Origin: Rhynochetos jubatus
Taxonomy: Eukaryota > Chordata > Aves > Eurypygiformes > Rhynochetidae
DNA: 64,000 bases
NCBI GenBank assembly: GCA_027574665.1
Contig: CM050653.1
Location: 42,792,118-42,856,117, forward strand
Reading direction: 5' to 3'
Part shown: positions 37,601-51,600 of the stretch, in pieces
Layout of the letters: each line of letters begins with the position of its first letter
Position numbering within the stretch: position 1 is the first letter of the stretch
The notes under the pieces: generated by a model
The model's input: the letters and a program-made list of their open reading frames with translations, nothing else
What the model was told of the DNA's origin: nothing
The model's database searches: none
Program-made: the position numbers and the translations under genes

Positions 37601-40600
37601 TCCTCCAAGCTACTATCATTCACAGAATAGGTTGAGAGAAGCCCACATTGCAGAAATCACAACCACTACCCTGTGACAATGCTGGTCAAAAAGCCCATAA
37701 CCACTCTGTTTCTCTTGCCATCTTCCAGACCATAACGCAGTAGTAGTAACGTGCACAAAGCACCACAGGCATTGCCATCACTGTATTGCAAATCTGACTG
37801 CTTGTCTCTCTAAAGCCATCCCTACAGGTCATTTCATTACCAATACTGTTGTAAAGGAGTGGAATGGAAAACATCCAGCACACGTTCTGGGCCTTCAGGG
37901 TTTTTTTCAGAATAAAATGAAGTTTGAAGTACCTTTGTCCTCTTGTATGCAAATACTCCTGTTAGGGTAAAGCAGCAATTTGCATTGCAGCACACAGAAA
38001 ATGCACATGTGCCTGTATATCTGGTGAATAACAGTAGGAAGACTATAAAGACAGCAAATAATACAGAGCAATAAAAGCTGTTGGGTAAGGTGGGAAAGGA
38101 AATCCTGGCCAAGAATATGCAGGGTATACAAATAAACTAAAGAAAAACACTTCTGTTTCTTGTCAGACTAGTAAAAACAGGATGAAGGAATAAGCCCATC
38201 GTGTTTAAGATCCACTGAATGCGTTCTTATGCCAAATACCCATTCAGTGTTAGCAGGATTCAGCCACAGGCTGTGCACTAGAAATAAGGACAAAAAGGTC
38301 CCATTTAGTTCATTTTCTGTATACATACACTTTTTCACAAGACAGAGCTTTTCAGTAGCTTCTTCCCACCTACCTTTAGACATTTGCTTGAATAGTCTAT
38401 GTTGGAAGTGTATTTGGTCCTAGCTTCCTTCGTAGTCAAAGGAAAGCCCAGAGTGACTGATTTGCCCAGAGTACGGTTAAGCTCTGCAGACACCTATGAG
38501 GACTTTCAAGGAAACCTAAACTAGGTATGTCTGCATCTCAAAGGCGAATGGAGACATTGGGCAGTGCATGGCATGCCTGGTCATCCTCACTACCCAGATA
38601 CAACCATCTGTTTGGTGGCTTATATTAGTTTCCCACCCATCTATCTATATGCCAGGATACAGGGGCAGTCTTGCCTGAGCAAACACGGATGCAGTCTAGT
38701 TTCTCCCTGACCCACCAATGCACCTAACCTGAATCTAGGGTAAACACTGAAATTTAGGCAGCCAAAACTGAGCCTTTACCTCTAATCTGCATCTGGACTA
38801 GCACCACACTACTCCCAGTAACACCCATTTCACCCACCTTAGGTAAGGATCTGTACCTACACACACGTAAAGAGGCAGGGATTGAATGGATTAGATGCAT
38901 ACACAGTGGAAAAACGACAGTAAAATACATAAATAAAATACATTGGCTTTCAAAATCTATTTTAAGACCTGTGTGGGTTTGCTCTGATCTTCTCTCCCCT
39001 CACCTTTTCCCCCCCATTAGCACAATTGAAAGAAGAATAAAAAAGCAACGCAAAATTTCCAATGTGTCATTTTAGCTGCCTGAAGCACTTTTAACTTGCT
39101 CTGTTTATGGAACAGCTAAAACAGAATCTGATAATGCCAAGCAGTCTATCATCGTAGGTTGCACCAAAGGATTAATTGAAGGTTTATGCCGCAGAGTGCT
39201 ATGCTATTCTTATAAACAAAAACCTGTTACCTCAGTTACTGAGGCTGTAAGATTTTGAGTTCAGCAATTTGCATTTTTCATATGCTTTTAGTGACAAAGA
39301 AGCAGGGTTGGAGCAAGCTTTTGGCGACTGTGATGCTGGAATCACTTATTTTACATTTTGTGGCAGATTATTTATATCCTTCTTAAAAAAAAAAAAAAAA
39401 GTAGTAGAGGTAAGAGTGAGGAACAAACCCCAAATCAGTGTCAAAGCCATGTTCAATGCTGTGTTCATTATATTCTCCTCCATCTATATTCCTTCATCCC
39501 ACGCAGACCTCCTGGCAGCCTTTCTTATCAGGATTCACAAAATAGGTTCTCCTCTTACAACTTTCAATTTTTGCTTGAAGATTTTTTTCAGCTACAGTGT
39601 CCACTATGTGTTAATCAACAAAGCCCAGGAAAGAGAGAGCTTCTCTCTACTCTCACTGGAGCTTTCATGCTTCTTCATGCGAAGCCTTAGCTTTTTCTCT
39701 TTCGGTTGATGGGTTGATGAGCCTCAAAACTCTTGAAGATGGGATTTTCTTATTCTGGGATCTTACACCAGGATGAAAATATCACTTTCGGTGACCAGAC
39801 TCTAATTATGGAGGTTATCAGTGAATGCTATTCAGAAAACTGCTGAAATCACCCTGAAATATAATTCTACATTTGTAGTTATTAGGCAACAAGTTTGGAG
39901 AAGTCTGAACCATTTGTTGTTGCCTTTGCTGTGGTTGCTTACTTCCTGATTTCACTGCATATACAACTCAAAGAAGACACAATAAACCCAATAGGATATT
40001 TGTGCATTTGCCTGTGACAGACCCAGACTACAGAAAGTCAAATAAAAATGATTTTGTATGAGGAGTTGCAAACTGATGCTATTACCTGCATTTGAAAACA
40101 TACATTTCCATTTAATAACTTTTGATCTAGGACAAGTATTTCAACTTTCAAGTAAATTTAATTTGATGCACACTTCAGGAGAGGGAGGGAAAAATACACG
40201 GAGCTCTCTGGATTTTGTAGTATTTCAACCTCACCTCCTGCAGCATTCTGTTCTTGTACCTGGTTTGGGACAGACAAACACAGTTTAACACAGAAAGCTT
40301 CATGTATTAATCTATTTTCAAGAAATGAGAGAATAACCCACAGGATTCTGTAGTAACCTGTCAAATTCCTGATGTGGGGAGACCTACATGCTAGCTCATG
40401 GGATTGATCTGTTGCCAGGCTGGCTGGAGTACCGTGGGAAAGCTGAGGCAGTTCAAGCCAGGCTTGACACAAGAAGCAGGACTCTCCCTTCCTCCAAACC
40501 CACATTTGCCTGCAGAGAGGGCCATTTGCAATGGAGCACCAGATTAGCTCTGGAGGACCCAGCTGGAGAGGTGCTAAACCATTGCAGCAGTGCTTGACAT

Positions 40601-43600
40601 TGGAACAGTCAGGCTTGTGAAGCACATCAACCTACGTCCTGATTGCCACAGAACTCACTTTGCCTCTACTCCTGCCATGCAGCAGAAGAAAGTAGTGGGA
40701 CCAGTCCTCAGCTGGTAAAAATCAGCATCATCCCTTTTATGTTGCCAGACCATTACTAAACCACAGAATACAGCCCTGCTCCTGCCAGTCTGTCACTAGC
40801 AATCACCTTGCTAAGGAAAACATCATTTTATATTGCTCTGGGTTTTCCAAATAAAACGTATGCCATTCCGTTAAAAGAAATTAGATCAGTGATTAAATAA
40901 AACCTGCACTGCATAGTTATAATCTTGTCACTACTGTAAAGAAAAATGGAGCACAAGCGCCTGCCATAAAGTTACTGTATTACTCAAGCGCAGTGGGGAT
41001 TTCCTAACCATTTAGTGTATCACAGAGGCAGTTTCCTGGATATATAGCAATGGGTCATAAGAAAGGACTGCCTCTCGGGCACTGTGACACCTGACAGCTA
41101 TGACTGAGAAATTTCCAAGAAAGCCTGCATTTAGGACTTCCACCTGCCCGGTATGGATGTGCCAGTGATGATGGAGCTGGCATTGCTGGCCATCATTTTT
41201 GTGGCTTTGTTCCTGCAGAATCAATATTCAGAGGTAGGGGAAGAAGAGCAGTGTGAGTTTCTGGGAATTTGAGAATTACTTCCAGAACAGCACCACAAAA
41301 TTATTGAGAGCCACATCCTGGGTCATCCATGGCTACTCTGACTGACATTGGCTCACTTCATCTAAGAAAGTTTGGCATGATGAAAACTAGTTCTAAAATC
41401 TCACGGTGTGGATAAATGTGACTGGACTCAGTGCCACAGAGGCTGATTTGACTGCTAGAGCATGTTGGGATTAAGTACTGCTCACTAGTTCTGACTGGTG
41501 TGAAGAAAGGAAATTAAAATTTTAATGACTAAAATAACGAGAGGCCAGGAGTGATGGAAGTAAAAAGGAGCAACAGTAAATAGAAGTGAGGAAAAGGAAA
41601 ACTCAAAATGCCCTGGTCAGACTAATAGAATTGTGTAGATAAGTGAGTCAGGCAATTAAACATAACAAAATATTGAAATAGGGAGAGAATATGAAATAAG
41701 AAGCTGAAAGTTAAGATTTTTTTAAGAGGTATTATAATAAGCACTGCTTCTTTTTAGTCTAGCAAAAGTCAGAACTAACTCTATTGCCATTAGTGAGAAA
41801 CATGAATGTCAGCAAAAAATTCAGATTTTATCCAGTACAGTCTGTGAGCACATTTTGACTACCGTAACCCAAAGAAAATTGTTCCAACAAAGCAGAATGA
41901 AAATTAATTTCAACCACTCTGTATATTTCTGGTGGCTTATATTATAAAAAGAAAGGTTTGTTGCAGATGTGGAAAAGACAGAACTGAGAAAATAAAGGGA
42001 TTTGAAACTCCTAATTGCTTAAAAACCAAAATTCATACCAAGAACAGAGGTGGAAGCAGAAGAGATCCATGGTAAAGACATGTGGTTCTGTTTTGTACTT
42101 CCAATATTTTTATATTCTTTAAACTAATACAAAGGACAATAATGATGCTAACAGGACATATTGATACAAAGTAGTTACGTGAAAAGAAGCTGACAATAAA
42201 CATGGATTCAGGGAGAGGAGAAAAAAGAGGAAGTCATAAAAAGGTAAAGCAGCTATGCAGGGGCCAAAAATATTTTGATATTTATGTAGGTAACAAAAGC
42301 ATTGGGACTCTAAAGAGTCCCATTATATAGATAAAAAGTTATGGCACTCCACGTGAGGACACAATAGCATGGAGAAGCTCAAAGAGAAGAGGGGGAATGT
42401 CACGTTTTAATAACATCCCTAGGAGAAGGAAAAGGACAAACTGGGCCTGGCAGAATTCATTAAGTCCTGGAAAATGAATTGGGTACGTCCTAACCAAAGT
42501 CAGGGCAGATTACCATAATGCCTCCTGTCTGCTGCTTCACTTGGTAAAAATCTGACAAAGAAAAAAAAATAATAATCAAAAGAGTTTTCAAGCTCTCCAT
42601 TCTCAGACAGAGCAACTGCAAGAGGTGTGAGTTGATATGAAATCTGGTTGTTCTGATTAATTTACTACGTCATATAGTGTTTTCCTCAGCTTTGAATATA
42701 CTAATAACATAAGCAAAGGCAGTAGTAAATAATTAATATCCTGAATAGCCATAAAAGTAATATTTTCAGCTAGATGATTGTCAAATACCAAAATAATCTT
42801 TAATGTATTCTGCAATTGTATGTGAAAGGTTGAAGACTAATGAGGTGAATTGAGAAATTCTTTGATGTTATAAGTAGAAGACTCTTTCCAGAATCCCATT
42901 ATTATTTTAAGGACAAAATGGCATGTCAATCAATGTATTCACAACAAGACTGAAGTCATCTGGCAGGCTAGCTAATTCCAGTACAATGCCTTAGTTGATG
43001 TTCAGAGCAGTATTATGGAATAGACAATAGCTACTGTAAAGCCATGTGAGCTTTATTGAGCCAATTCCCAAAACCCTTGCTGAATACTTACAAAAATCTT
43101 TTTCATAAATCTCCAATAAGATTAAGTCAGAGAAACTTTTGCCCAAATACGAGTTTGAAAACAACAAAAAAATAGAAATCATAGTTTTCGGATATAATAA
43201 TGGAGAGAAAATAGAGTTATAAGCATGAAAGGCAGTCAAAGTCACCCTGAATTTGCAAGTGTTGGCTCATGTTACAGTGTGAGATTGAAGACTGGTAGGA
43301 TGGAAGAGAAATCAGATACTGTTATGTCTGGGAAGATCACAGTGCTGACGTACCAGATATGCAGATCTGACTAGGCAGTGGACTTGTAAGGTGTTACATG
43401 AAAAAATGTTTCCATCCATTTATGCAAGTTCTTTGCAACAGGAAATGTCCAGATATTTTATGGTTCTCACACACAGTTTCAAATGGCCAGAGGTGGCACC
43501 TGGAACAGTCTAGGAGAAGGCAATACAGTTATCTTTATCCTCTCATCAGACCTATTAAGAATCTTATGTGTGTAGTGTCATTGCAGAACTTCTCTGCTCT

Positions 43601-44024
43601 GCTTCAAATTTCTCCCACACTCTTAAATCACACAATGCATTACTGAGAGATAACTCCTCCTTGTGTTGTTGCACTGTCTTCTGAAAGCTTCAGAAAGATG
43701 CCAACATTTTCATATTTAGCACTCTCAATACCTGTATAAACCTAATTTATCCATTGCTTAAAAAGACTGTATGTTCTCTCTTTTTATGATCTGAAAGTCT
43801 ACACAAAATTAATATTTAAAGAATATGGCCTGTCCTCCCTCTTCAATAAGTAAAAGATTATCACGTATTGTCTGTGCTTAAATCTCTACCTGTTGTTCTC
43901 AAAATGACATGTAAATACTGAGGAAATAAGCAATAGATTCACACCCTCCTAGTCAAAACTACTAATTATAATTCATCCTTACCTCATCTGCTATAGCACC
44001 CTTGCAGTTAGCTGAGCATGATCC
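31652..44024. other. Unique AT-rich non-coding sequence
   Basis: No gene is supported over this long stretch. It includes a candidate exon at 35448-35651 (listed separately) and an A16 run at 39385-39400. A TTAATT/TTTGCAT-rich segment at 39.0-39.4 kb has the look of conserved non-coding DNA. Near 34.30-34.36 kb there is an A/C-rich patch. The longest open frames (39269-39709 plus, 40158-40625 minus) have no domains, and the former runs through poly-A. Confidence 0.5.
35448..35651 (+). other. Candidate exon after strong 3' splice site (speculative)
   Basis: A long pyrimidine tract ('actatttttttcctcacag') immediately precedes an open frame of 67 codons with an ATG at 35460 and a TGA at 35649-35651. 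The peptide contains VHLLFSDLKLKMQIK and later VEKIINNIEVCGQHL, which look plausible as protein but match no family I know. A potential donor ('cagcaaggttttc') lies at about 35.62 kb. Neighbouring exons were not identified. Confidence 0.15.
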
Positions 44025-44100
44025 TTCCTTCTGCAAGCCAGTCCCTGTCCCAAAAGAGTTTACAGTCTCAATGATCATGGCAAAGAGAAGCAGATAAAAA
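44025..44100 (-). mobile_element. Fragment of an old MIR-associated repeat module
   Basis: The words 'agtccctgtcccaaaagag', 'tttacagtct' and 'ggcaaagagaag' match a module found beside reverse-oriented MIR-like elements in amniote genomes. The same word order recurs at 53.0 kb in this window ('catgccctgaatagttta', then 'ctaaatagataaggcaaag'). Only about 75 bp is recognisable here. Orientation is inferred from the 53.0-kb copy. Confidence 0.45.
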
Positions 44101-47100
44101 TACTCCTTATACACAGAATGAATAACCCAGTAGTGAAAAATATCATTTGATTCATGCTATTTTTCTCTTTTTGGTTGTTTGCATTAACATGATTGCATTG
44201 GGAATGGCTTGTTCAGGAAGAGGGTAGAAGATCAAGCATGATGGTTTTGGGAAAAGCTGAGGCAAACAGCCCATGGGCACAAGGGATGTAATGTTGAGAG
44301 TGAATGGTCAAGGAAAAATCCAGGCAATGTCACTGACAATATTGTGCCACATCTCACTGACTTTTTCTTGCAGTTTATGCATGTGAAAAAGAACACATTT
44401 TAACTGCCAAAATAATAACTGAAGCTATGGACTCTGCAGTCTGGATTTATTCATCTCTTTGCAAGCCCAGCTGAAAAAACAGAAATTATTGCTGAAGATG
44501 CCAGGCAAGAAGTCACTCCTCTCCACCAACAAAACGTCTGCATATCTATACAAGGGCTTTCGCACTCTTCAGTAGGACAAAGGGGGAGGTGGCAGATTGC
44601 AGAGTCTGGCCCTGGTTAGGAGTAACTTTGCAGTAACCCTGTAGAAGTAGTTTCTCTCACCGTAACGCAGTACAGGAACCATGCCCCACTCTCAAAAAGG
44701 CTGGTGTACCATACTAGCCTGATGCAATGGGAAGAATTTTCTGAGGAGGACAAGCAAGTAGAGTTTTCATAGTATATTCCATTGGCACATTTTGCAAGAA
44801 CTCCTGGGAATCTCAAATAAGGCAACAGGGGCTAATGTCTTCTTATAAAATAAAAAGTGAACAAATGAAAAACAAGGTTTGACTCTTCTGACAACACCTT
44901 TTTTTGCATTTTGTGATAGACTCTATGAACCCTAACAGACATAAGTAGTGGTTTGCTAGACTATGAAAAACAGCAAATTCTCTCACACCACACATGTAGA
45001 AGAGCATTCAAGTGTCTGCTGCTATTTTTCCTTATGCTTTTATCAGACTGAGCATACTGTATCAACAGAATGTCACAGCAGGTAGAAAGAATGTGAAGTA
45101 GTTTAGTATAGACCTGTTAATGTTTGTGAGTCTGTTCCTTTTTTTCCCCTATTAAATAACAGTCCTGATGATTGTGCCTGGTAAGATTCTTTTTCTTTTA
45201 TACTTTAAACTCATTAAATTTAATGAAGATATAAAAGGTCAGAGGCACAAAGGGAGCATTTACCACTACATTACAATGTGAGAAAGCTGAAAAATATCAG
45301 CAATAATGAAGACAGGCAAGAGACCTCTAACGACATTGCATTATTTAAGGACATTTCTGCACAATTTGAACTGTGTGTTTTGCTGAAAGTACAGCTAAGA
45401 AAAGTCTAAAACAAGGACACACAGCATACATTGCAACTAACCCATTATTAGAGGAAATCTAGAAGGAATAATTCAAACTTCTAGAATAAAATGTACCAGT
45501 AGCAAGCAGCAAGAGAAATAAGAAAGTGAGTGTGAGTACACGACTAAACAACCCTTTTTTGGTATTGCTTCCTAAACATGACTTCTAACATATTATGCAA
45601 AGACAAAAGAAGGTTAAGTTCAGAATATTAAAATGCCTTCTCTTTGGAAAAAAAAAAAATCTGCACCACCTTGGAGAATTTGCTTGAGCTTATGAATTTT
45701 ACCCAGTGGGGTCTTTCAGGATGTTTGCATAAACAGTTTGAATGTAGAGCTGGTTATCTTCTCCCATGTGCTTTGCTCTTCTGTAGAAATTGAGCTCCAT
45801 GGGAGAGGATGGGAAAATATTTTTGCATAGCACAAGACTACCTAAAATGTAGAACTCCAGGGATCATCTCTTAGACAGAATAGCTACCTGATGGCTGATA
45901 AGATTCATCTGATGGGGACAGCAAAGCTAGTGATAACTGTGCAGTGCACTACACAGTAGGGATGCTGATCATCTGCAGAGACTAACTTGATGAGAATTCA
46001 TTAAGAAACACAACCGAAAACATACTTGGGGAAGACAGAGGTTTAAACTTTTGCTTTTTAACTCTGGGGCAGGAAAAGAAAGAAGTTCTCAGCAGAAAGG
46101 AGGAGAAATGAATGATTTGGGGAAGACGTTATGTGCAGGAAGGGACTTGAGCGTGGCTGGTGTCTCCACTGAGGGGACCAGGATGCTGACCCAACTCCAA
46201 AGAACACTCAAGAGTGCAAGGAAACTGGTAACAATGAAAGAAAAGGATTGATGCTATTTCACTCTGATATACACAGAAAAGGCCTTATAAAAATACGACC
46301 TACTCAGGTCAAGGAAAGCTTCTGGGCACAAGAATTTAAAATAATAAGACTATGACCTAGCAGCCTAATAAGGTATCAGATAAGGGACATTTTGTCAAAG
46401 GTGCAGTGCCATCCAATTCACAACAACAGAAGCCAATGATTTACAATCAGAAAAATTTACTGTAGTTGTCTCCATGCTCTGCCAGGATGAAGCTGGTGAC
46501 AGCTTCTGCGGTTCCCTCATTGCTTTCTGTGTCCCCCATCTATGATGCCAAGTACAACCTATCGATCAACATACTCAGTCCTGATCTTGAGAACGGAATG
46601 TCCTAAATGATTGTGTGACTCTTCTATCAACATCTAATTACAGCCTCTTCCCTGCTCTGCTATGTTGTGAACACACTGCAGAACACAGTGAAAGAGGATG
46701 GAGCACATGGGGACACCGCAAGAGCTGTAATGGCAGAAATCTTTGTTTAGTCCATAAACACAGGATTGACCTTGTCTATCTTTAGCCAGGTAAAAGTCAG
46801 GTGCCTAATCTAAGCCATAACTCAATGCAGCGGTCCTCAGTACGTTAACTAGCATAAGGTGTAATAGTATAAAGTAACACTAGAAATAGTTTAAATCAAT
46901 AAAAACACATGTTTAACAATGCCAAAGTAAAAATTACACCCTAACAAGGTTTTAGACATGACAGGCAATAAGATGTTTCAATAATTTTTGAGAAGAGAAA
47001 TTAGAGGCAAAAACTGAAATGGCTTTTCCTATGTAGAAAGCCATAAACCAGACTGCAAGGCTGATCAGAAGCTTGTAGCAGATATATTTATGTCATTATA

Positions 47101-48158
47101 TGGATTAGGATAACCTGATGTCGGTAATAGCCATTAGTTTTATTTAAACAACTGTATATTAGAAATAAGAAGAATGAAAGAAGCGCTTTGCTCTGCGGTG
47201 CCATTTCTTTTGAACTGATGTTACATCTGTACAAACCTCCCCATGTGCAGTTGCCCCATGGCATTCCCTTACAAACCAGGCTTTGAGTTAAGATAGCAGA
47301 AGCAAGAAGAGATAAGTTAGATACGATGAGCCATAAATGAACAAGGTAACTAATTTCTAGTTAACACCCCTCTAGCAGATTACTGAATTACTCCTGAAAT
47401 TTTTTCTGAACAATTGGCTTCCAATAGCCACTCTTTTAAAGTCGGGCTCTTGCTAATATATAAAACAGATCTAATCCTCAGACTGTAATGTCTGAGGCCA
47501 AACATGTCTTTTAATCTTCTTGATTCTTCTTAGACCCAATTCTTTCTTTCTTCCTCACAGAACAGTCAATGCTTTCCTTCCTCATCAACTCCCTCTCATC
47601 CAAAATACTTCTTCCCATCATAAAACAAGTTCTGATATTTTTAAATCCTAACTTCCAACTGCAAAGAGCATAATGGCAGGAAGTGATGAAAGTAAGACCA
47701 TCATTTCTGAAACCCTCAGGACTTGGAAAGGCAACAACTTTTTTGTTCATTAAAAATATTTCACATTTGAAACCACTAAAATCAGACAACAGTAGAAGTT
47801 CCCACCTGAAGTAGTCTGAAATGATATCTACCCCCAAAAAAGCATACAGTTATTGCTATATAAGAGTGACATCACCTCTTTAACCACGCTTGATTGTAAT
47901 CTGTGCATGTGAAAAACTCAATGGGCTTTGAAAGCAGCAAAGGAAGAAGATACAAAAAAAGGATTAATATACAAAGCATCCTAGACACTGAGTGTGACTT
48001 TATTGAGTCTGAGGCATTCCAACGGCCGCCTTACCCAAAGTTCTTCTGAAGTACTTTTTAATAGTCAAGCATAAATCGAGCTCTCATGAGAATAATCCCT
48101 GCTAGTCAGTGGAGGCAAGGAAATCCCTGATGTGTCTCCTCCTCTCCAGCTTACATAC
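44101..48158. other. Unique non-coding sequence
   Basis: A short poly-A run lies at about 45.65 kb. No gene or transposon was recognised. Confidence 0.5.
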
Positions 48159-48610
48159 TGTTGTAGATCAGGTATCCTTGGAAACAGCAATGGAAACTCC
48201 CCCTACCACCTGGTTAAGTACAATAGTATACTCATTAACCTCTCAAGCATATATTGCATACAGTAATCTACAGTTTGTTACCTGAACCTATGCTGTACCC
48301 TAATACAAATTTGTGTCCTGAACAGGCCTTAGGTGATTTTAACTTTAAAAATTACACCCTTATGAATTACACTCATTATGAATAACGAGTATGCTAATGA
48401 AGAAGAGTTCCCCAAATATTTTAAACGTGAACATACATAATGGTGGGCAGCGAGGAAAGGTGTAAGTGACCAATCAGTTATTTTATTGCTATTTCTTCCT
48501 TGTTAACATTTTGTATAAAAGACCCTTTGTATTTTTGAAAGGATGTGTTAGATGCAGAATCAAAATAAATACAAATATCTTGACTCAGTGTGTTAATTGG
48601 CCCTTGCACA
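48159..48610 (+). mobile_element. Probable solo LTR of an endogenous retrovirus
   Basis: The segment can be read as TG...CA (start TGTTGTAG at 48159, end TTGCACA at 48610), about 450 bp long, a normal size for avian ERV LTRs. It holds a CCAAT box at 48470-48474, a TATAAAA box at 48514-48520 and an AATAAA signal at 48564-48569. That order and spacing is what a U3-R-U5 structure requires and is unlikely in random sequence. No primer-binding site follows the right end and no gag, pol or env remnant lies beside it, so it would be a solo LTR formed by recombination. A clear five-base target duplication was not found, so the exact ends, especially the left, are uncertain. Confidence 0.5.
48470..48520 (+). 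promoter_or_regulatory. CCAAT plus TATA box core promoter (LTR U3)
   Basis: CCAATCAG at 48470-48477 lies about 40 bases upstream of TATAAAA at 48514-48520. Transcription would be expected to start around 48545, just before the AATAAA signal at 48564. This is the standard layout of a retroviral LTR promoter. Whether it is active is unknown. Confidence 0.5.
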
Positions 48611-51600
48611 CTCAGTAGAAGAACCCAGATTTGGGACAACGGTAACAAACTCTGGGGACTAAGAAGCTGGAACGATTCAAGAGAAAATTCTTAGTACTGA
48701 TGAGAAACCATACTGCTGTATACTTCTTTCTTAAAAGGTGAAAGCTTTGTTCTCTTTTATTTCGCAAGTCACCTGTGTTCCAGTTAACTGAAGCTAAACA
48801 GCTGTATAGAAGTAGTATGCACCTGTGGCTAAACTGAAGCATTTCTGGAAAAGCTCAAAACCAGGAAAGTGTATTTCAGTCAGTGTTGAAACCTACAGGA
48901 ACAGGATTCTCTTAGATTTTCAAGGTGACAAATTGCCCCTTATATTGCTTTCACTGTGGTTTTGAAAAATTGACTGCATTTGCAGTCAAAGCTATTCTCA
49001 GAATTATAATGTGAAAGATCTAAAAGTGTTTTCTTATTATTATGAATGGGTTTAATATTCAACAGATTATTATTTCCTGTTTTCTCTGTACTATCACCTG
49101 TAAGTCAACTTCTTTTTTTGGAGTCTTCAGAAGTCTTCAGTGATCAGCTTATCTCTAAGAATGTTGTAACCTTTGAAATCAATAAAACCAGAAAATTACA
49201 AACATTTTTAAAACTTTAAATGTTCTAATTAACTGCATAAATGTTCCTTTGTTAAGAGTTCCTTTGCAATTCTTTTACAACTTCTCAAAAGTTGTAAAAA
49301 TGCTGGCATAACTGACCATACACAGATTGTCAGTAGTGTGCAATAAGGCAGTGTAACATCAATAATACACCAATAATTAACCTGTACAGGATCTTCTTCT
49401 TTTCTAGGCAGGTTTTCTGAACGGGCAGGACACTCTGGATCAGAACTTGCCATTTCATGCTTCAGCTCTATGGCAAACATTTTGCAGGCAAGCATCTGTC
49501 TGCCTTCTTTCCCAGAGGAGACCAGTACAAAACAAAAAGCACATAAACATCTCTCTCTAAGGTTGTTTCCTAGTTGGCAGGCAAGGGTATCCCTTCAGTA
49601 ACTGGATACAAGTGGTTGCTGCCCCATCTGTCTCAGTGTTAATTCTCTCCATGGTCAGCCTTGAGTATTTAAAAGGAGTTAAATCCTTCCTAAAAACAAC
49701 TGTTTAGGTTTTGTTTGGGGTTTTTTGTATGGTTGCCTCATACAGAGGTAATGAGCCCCTAATTAGGTGTAAGGAATGGTCTGAGGACATAAGTTGGATA
49801 GGGTTTCACCACCTGAATGCTGGCCATACAACACAACTAAAATGAAGAGAGAATGTGCCAACAAATGCCAGCTCCACACCAGCCTTGGCTTGACAGCCAG
49901 ACTCTCAGACCCAGTGTGGTCCCAGCATTTGACCTATGGACACGGAGGAAGTAAATCAGTGTAGGAACTGTACATATTCATCAGGCCTCCCTTACCTGGA
50001 GCTTCAGTTTCCACTACCTGTTCTGTAGAACCAGTCACTGAAAGTGCAGGAGGCTGGGGCATGATCTATGGGACACAGGGAGCACAGTCCATTCCCCTGA
50101 GCCCTTTGGCTACCAACTAGAAGTGCAAGATGCTTCCCATTCTTTTTTTCACTGACCTGGGTGTCTGCCTCATTGTCTCTCCCACCTCCCACTCCTCTCT
50201 CTGCTGCAGATTCCCACAATAGGTGTTTTTCCCATCTTAAATATGTTATCTGAGAGGTGCTACCACCATCACTGACTGGCTTGGCCGTGGCCAGAGTCAG
50301 GTCTGACTTGGAGAAGGGGAAGTTTCTAGCAGCTGCTCACAGGAGCCACCCCTGTGGCCCCCCGCTACCAAACCCTACACACAAACCCAATAGAAACTAG
50401 TACTGTAGAGATTGAAATACCTCTACTGTTATTCTACAGGAGAGCAGGCTGGGGACATAGATTGACTCTGCCATCGTTCTGCACAGGGCTTCTCTATGCA
50501 TAGCCCTCTGCTCCTGCCGTGAACAGGAAGTAAAACCCAGCCCTAAGTGCTTTTTCTGAAGATAAAATGCATCTGAGGGGATGTGGAAAGACTGAAGGGC
50601 TCAAGAAAACCTTATTAATTAATTCTGAGCCATAAAATAAGGAAAGGAGCAAAATCAAGTTCTAAGAATGAGATACAGCCTCAACATCACTCATGCTCAA
50701 TGCAGTGCTTGGGAGCAGACATTTATCTTAGGGAGTTTAAAACAGTGTTTCCAGTGCCATTCTTCACTTATTGAGGAACAATCTGTTTCTGCCAGGGCTG
50801 ACAAACTGCTGACATTCAAGCTCTTCAGAAGTTTTCAGAAGAAGAGCCATGAGTCAAAGGATGCATGCAGTCTTAGTGACTTCTGCCAATGGTTTTAGAA
50901 TTTGACAACATAAGATGCCCTAGGATACATTAAAAAGAAGTCTTACAGTTATTTGTTGCTCATTTCTGGTATTTAACACACATCATCTGTTGCCTGTGTA
51001 AATTATCTGGGTAAGTACTTGGTTTCTTAATACCACATATATGAGAATTTTTGCCTAGTACTAGAGAATAGGACTAGGACCTCTTAGAAGTTAACAAAAT
51101 AAAATATAATAAATAAAAGTCCTTATCCACAAAAAGATGAGCTGTGATTTCCCCATGAAAATATAGGACTAAAAATAATATTACCTTGATTTAATGAAAT
51201 GTATTTGAAAATGTAGGAGGGGGAAGGGCTTGCATAAAAATGTCTAAAAATAAGACCTTCCTAGGAAACTAACACAGGAAAGAATACAGAGATAAAATTT
51301 AACTGCAGAAAAAGTAAAAAATGAAGAAAAAAAAAGAGAGAAAACACTACAAGAAATAATTGTGGATCTTAAATAACCATGAATGGAAGAGCATGTACTG
51401 AGATAGTTATAACACTTTACTGCAGCAGACTCAATGAACCTTGACAAGTACAAAGCTATGAAAAGTCTTATGAAATATGCTTGAAGAGAAAGAAAACATT
51501 TATTTTCACTGCACCTTAAAGAAAATGGGGCTGACATCACTCCACAGGCCACTGTGAGAAGGTCACCCCACCTTTTTGTCACTATTTCAGAAAAAAATTA

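Noticed and set aside
37621..37665. 'cattcacagaataggttgag' as a minus-strand CR1 3' end
   Set aside because: Only the first dozen bases resemble the CR1 tail. The diagnostic 'ttggaagggacc' block does not follow.
39269..39709. 146-codon plus-strand open frame
   Set aside because: It crosses an A16 run (poly-Lys) and shows no domain. A second frame is open over the same span, which points to chance.
40158..40625. 155-codon minus-strand open frame
   Set aside because: No recognisable domain, start context or splice sites. CpG is low and the composition is non-specific.
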